From the NCBI RefSeq assembly GCF_014892515.1, contig NZ_JADBGR010000056.1:1-64000 (forward strand): 64,000 nt of DNA. The letters are read 5' to 3'. The notes beneath the pieces are model-generated. The model had not been told where the DNA came from and made no database searches. It worked only from the letters and a program-made list of their open reading frames with translations. This document shows positions 61,913 through 64,000 of the stretch, in pieces. The position numbers and the translations under genes are program-made. Numbering within the stretch: position 1 is the stretch's first letter; each line of letters starts with the position of its first letter. The stretch comes from Myceligenerans pegani (GTDB lineage Bacteria > Actinomycetota > Actinomycetes > Actinomycetales > Cellulomonadaceae).

Positions 61913-62623
61913 TCAGGCCGACTCGGCTGCCGCCGTGCGGTCCGGCGGGTCGGTGACGTACATGAGGTAGTCGTCGAGCATGCGGCGAGTGGTAAGGAAT
62001 CCCTCGGTGTACAGCTCGAGCAGGGGCAGGTAGCTCGCCGCCATGAACCTGTTGAGGATCGCCACGAGATCCGAGGGATCCTCCGGCGGGTCCAGGGTGA
62101 CCTCGAGCAGCAGGGCACCCAGCGCGGAGAGGGTCAGGTAGCGCGCCCGAGCGGCCTCGTCGCGGCTGGGCACGGCGAGGCCGGTGGCGACGGCGTGCTC
62201 GGTGTACTGCACGGCGTCGCGGATCATGTGGTCGACGAACTCGCGGGCGAGGGCGCTGCCGTCCTGCATGGAGCGCAGGACGTAGCCCAGGATCGGGGCG
62301 TTCTCCTCGGCGGACGCGAAGGTCTGCAGGAAGTTGCCGCCGGCCGCGGCGTGGTCGATGTTCTCGTTCTTCAGCTCGCGGATCCGAGCGAGGACGTGCT
62401 CGTCGCACAGCTCGCGGAGCGCGTCCTTCGAGCCGAAGTGGTGCATCACCAGGCCCGGGCTGACCCCGGCGTCCTTGGCGATCGCGCGCACCGACGCGCC
62501 GAACCCGTCGGTGGCGAAGCGCAGCACGGCGGCATCGCGAATGCGCGCCCGCGCGGTCTGGTCCGCGACGGGCGTCCGGTCCCGCCCCGTGGGGCGCTCC
62601 TCGGCTGAACGCACGTTCAACAT
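61913..62623 (-). CDS. TetR-family transcriptional regulator
   Basis: A 236-aa repressor. The N-terminal HTH reads ARIRDAAVLRFATDGFGASVRAIAKDAGVSPGLVMHHFGSKDALRELCDEHV, and the C-terminal ligand domain is all-helical. It lies upstream of the exporter ATPase and permease genes in the same direction and probably controls them. The start is ATG at 62623; TGAACG-CA-CGTTCA overlaps codons 2-6 and is a likely operator. Confidence 0.9.
   Translation of the reverse strand: MLNVRSAEERPTGRDRTPVADQTARARIRDAAVLRFATDGFGASVRAIAKDAGVSPGLVMHHFGSKDALRELCDEHVLARIRELKNENIDHAAAGGNFLQTFASAEENAPILGYVLRSMQDGSALAREFVDHMIRDAVQYTEHAVATGLAVPSRDEAARARYLTLSALGALLLEVTLDPPEDPSDLVAILNRFMAASYLPLLELYTEGFLTTRRMLDDYLMYVTDPPDRTAAAESA
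62606..62619. promoter_or_regulatory. Candidate TetR operator
   Basis: TGAACG-CA-CGTTCA is a palindrome with a 2-nt centre. Another CGTTCA half-site lies at 62634-62639 just upstream. It overlaps the start of the TetR gene. Confidence 0.5.
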
Positions 62624-62755
62624 GCTACACACGCGTTCAGTCGCGAGGGAAGACCTTTTCGCGGGGCGAGGTCCGGCCGCCGCCGAGCAGCTATTCCTGC
62701 CAGGCATCGGTCGATCAGAACGAACCGACCGATTGTTCGGCGGCCAGACGTACCA

Positions 62756-63976
62756 CTACCCCCGCAGCCGCTCGATCAGCCGCATGCCGTGGTAGATCGC
62801 CAGCGCCGCCGCCGTGCCCAGCGCGATGCCCTCGAACCGCAGGTCCCCCGCGATCCACGTGTAGTTCGCGATCCCGATGATCAGCGGCACGGCCGCGGTC
62901 GTGAGGTTGACCGGATCGGAGAAGTCCACGCGGTTCTGCACCCAGATCCGCGCGCCGAGGATGCCGATCATCCCGTAGAGCATCGTGGTGACCCCGCCGA
63001 GGACGCCGTCCGGCACGGAGTTGATCACCGCGCCGAACTTGGGCGACAGGCTCAGCACCAGCGCGCCGGCGGCCGCGACCCAGTAGGCGGCCGTGGAGTA
63101 GACCCGTGTGGCGGCCATGACGCCGATGTTCTCCGCGTACGTTGTCGTACCGGAGCCGCCGCCCAGGCCGGCGAGCGTCGTCGCGACGCCGTCGGCCAGC
63201 AGCGCGCGGCCGGTGACGCCGTCGAGGTTCTTCCCCGTCATCGCGGCGACCGACTTCACGTGCCCGACGTTCTCGGCCACGAGCACGAGAACCACCGGAA
63301 GGAACAGACCCAGCACCGCCGGATCGAACGACGGCGCCGTGAACCTCGGCAGCCCGAACCACGCCGCCTCCCCGATGGGCGCGAGGTCCACCTCGCCCCG
63401 CACCGCCGCGAACCCGTAGCCGATGACGACGCCGAGCAGGATCGACAGTCGCCCGAGGATGCCCTTGAAGAGCACCGAGATCACGATGACCGAGGCCAGC
63501 GTCACCACGGCCGTCAGCGGTGACGCCTGGAATCCCGAGCAGGCGCCACCCTCGTCGCACGTGCCCCACGCCGCCGGCGCCAGGTTCAGCCCGATGAGCG
63601 CCACGATCACGCCCGTCACGACCGGCGGCATGACCGCGTCGATCCAGCGCGCCCCCGCCAGGTGCACCGCGGCGCCCACCGCCGCGAGCAACACTCCCGT
63701 CACGAGGATGCCGCCGACGGCGACCGACTGCCCGCCCGACGCCGTCGCCGCCCCGATCGGGGCGATGAACGCGAAGCTGGAACCGAGGTAGCTCGGCAGC
63801 CGGTTCCCGGTGATGAGCAGGAACCCCACCGTGCCGATCGCCGAGAAGAACAGCGTCGCGGCCGGGTCGAACCCGGTCAGCACGGGGACCAGGAAGGTGG
63901 CGCCGAACATCGCGACCACGTGCTGCAGGCCGATACCGACCGTCCGGGGCCAGCTCAGCCGCTCACCGGGCGCCAC
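62756..63976 (-). CDS. Uracil/xanthine permease (NCS2 family), 5' end near window edge
   Basis: A nucleobase:cation symporter with about twelve to fourteen helices. The start used is GTG at 63976 (406 aa). The frame stays open to base 64000, so an upstream start is possible. VGIGLQHVVAMFGATFLVPVLTG at the N-terminus and LVAENVGHVKSVAAMTGKNLDG and LLADGVATTLAGLGGGSGTTTYAENIGVMAATRVYST in the middle are diagnostic of the UraA/NCS2 family. The latter holds the Glu-Asn-substrate region. It probably imports uracil or xanthine. Confidence 0.92.
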   Translation of the reverse strand: MAPGERLSWPRTVGIGLQHVVAMFGATFLVPVLTGFDPAATLFFSAIGTVGFLLITGNRLPSYLGSSFAFIAPIGAATASGGQSVAVGGILVTGVLLAAVGAAVHLAGARWIDAVMPPVVTGVIVALIGLNLAPAAWGTCDEGGACSGFQASPLTAVVTLASVIVISVLFKGILGRLSILLGVVIGYGFAAVRGEVDLAPIGEAAWFGLPRFTAPSFDPAVLGLFLPVVLVLVAENVGHVKSVAAMTGKNLDGVTGRALLADGVATTLAGLGGGSGTTTYAENIGVMAATRVYSTAAYWVAAAGALVLSLSPKFGAVINSVPDGVLGGVTTMLYGMIGILGARIWVQNRVDFSDPVNLTTAAVPLIIGIANYTWIAGDLRFEGIALGTAAALAIYHGMRLIERLRG

Positions 63977-64000
63977 GGCCTCCCCTGGCGCGATCCGCGC

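Noticed and set aside
59016-62408. A 1130-codon open frame from TetR through the permease
   Set aside because: Only the last 559 codons show membrane-protein sequence. The rest is an Arg/His/Pro-rich shadow of the ATPase and TetR genes in another frame.

Overview
The window is high-GC actinobacterial DNA. Codon third positions are G/C-rich, GTG starts are frequent, and the genes include recR next to a DUF5063 gene, an ask-asd pair, a DUF222/HNH (13E12-type) protein and a LytR_C protein. This fits Micrococcales, possibly a Promicromonosporaceae relative; the genus is a guess. The window has two parts: an integrated mobile element (about 1-25,537, left end outside the window) and ordinary chromosome (about 25,540-64,000).

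Mobile element. The right boundary is a 22-nt copy of a tRNA-Pro 3' end (25516-25537) beside a tyrosine integrase gene, followed by a Rho-independent terminator. The intact tRNA-Pro should therefore lie left of base 1. From left to right the element carries: an IS1634-type insertion sequence (1-1770); a two-gene unit whose larger product ends in a motif resembling the C-terminus of the anti-CRISPR AcrVA2; a helix-turn-helix regulator with a TrmO-like gene, divergent from a HAD phosphatase operon; a resolvase-like small protein and an XRE regulator; an FxLD-type class I lanthipeptide cluster (methyltransferase, LanC, LanB and a 57-aa precursor at 14231-14404 that is easily missed); a MobF relaxase-helicase preceded by a 148-nt tract with no G on the + strand; a lower-GC cargo segment with a SIR2-like DUF4917 protein, a small membrane protein and a PD-(D/E)XK-like nuclease; two HTH genes sharing a repeat-rich control region; and the integrase. 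No coupling protein or type IV secretion genes are seen, so within the window it looks mobilizable rather than self-transmissible.

Chromosome, 25.6-46.7 kb. A lipoprotein-HupE/UreJ pair diverges from a ferredoxin-reductase-like flavoprotein. DAHP synthase follows, with what looks like a complete Trp-type attenuator (leader peptide with Trp-Tyr-Trp, alternative hairpins, strong terminator). Next come a glutamine amidotransferase, a BASS-family transporter, two ABC-2 exporter units (one led by a YtrA-type GntR repressor with a matching palindrome), the lysC-asd operon with an internal ribosome-binding site for the aspartokinase beta chain, a TauE/SafE protein, recR-DUF5063, another ABC-2 unit and a serine beta-lactamase-like hydrolase.

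Chromosome, 46.7-64 kb. dnaX overlaps a NUDIX gene. It is followed by a deazaflavin-type nitroreductase, a DUF222/HNH protein, a VOC protein translationally coupled to an ABC-2 exporter, the SRP RNA, tRNA-Ser(GGA), a MarR regulator divergent from an FAD monooxygenase across two large perfect palindromes, a LytR_C unit, a TetR-controlled ABC exporter and a uracil/xanthine permease reaching the window edge. The usual dnaX-ybaB-recR neighbourhood is split here, and several intergenic spacers contain short degenerate tandem repeats.
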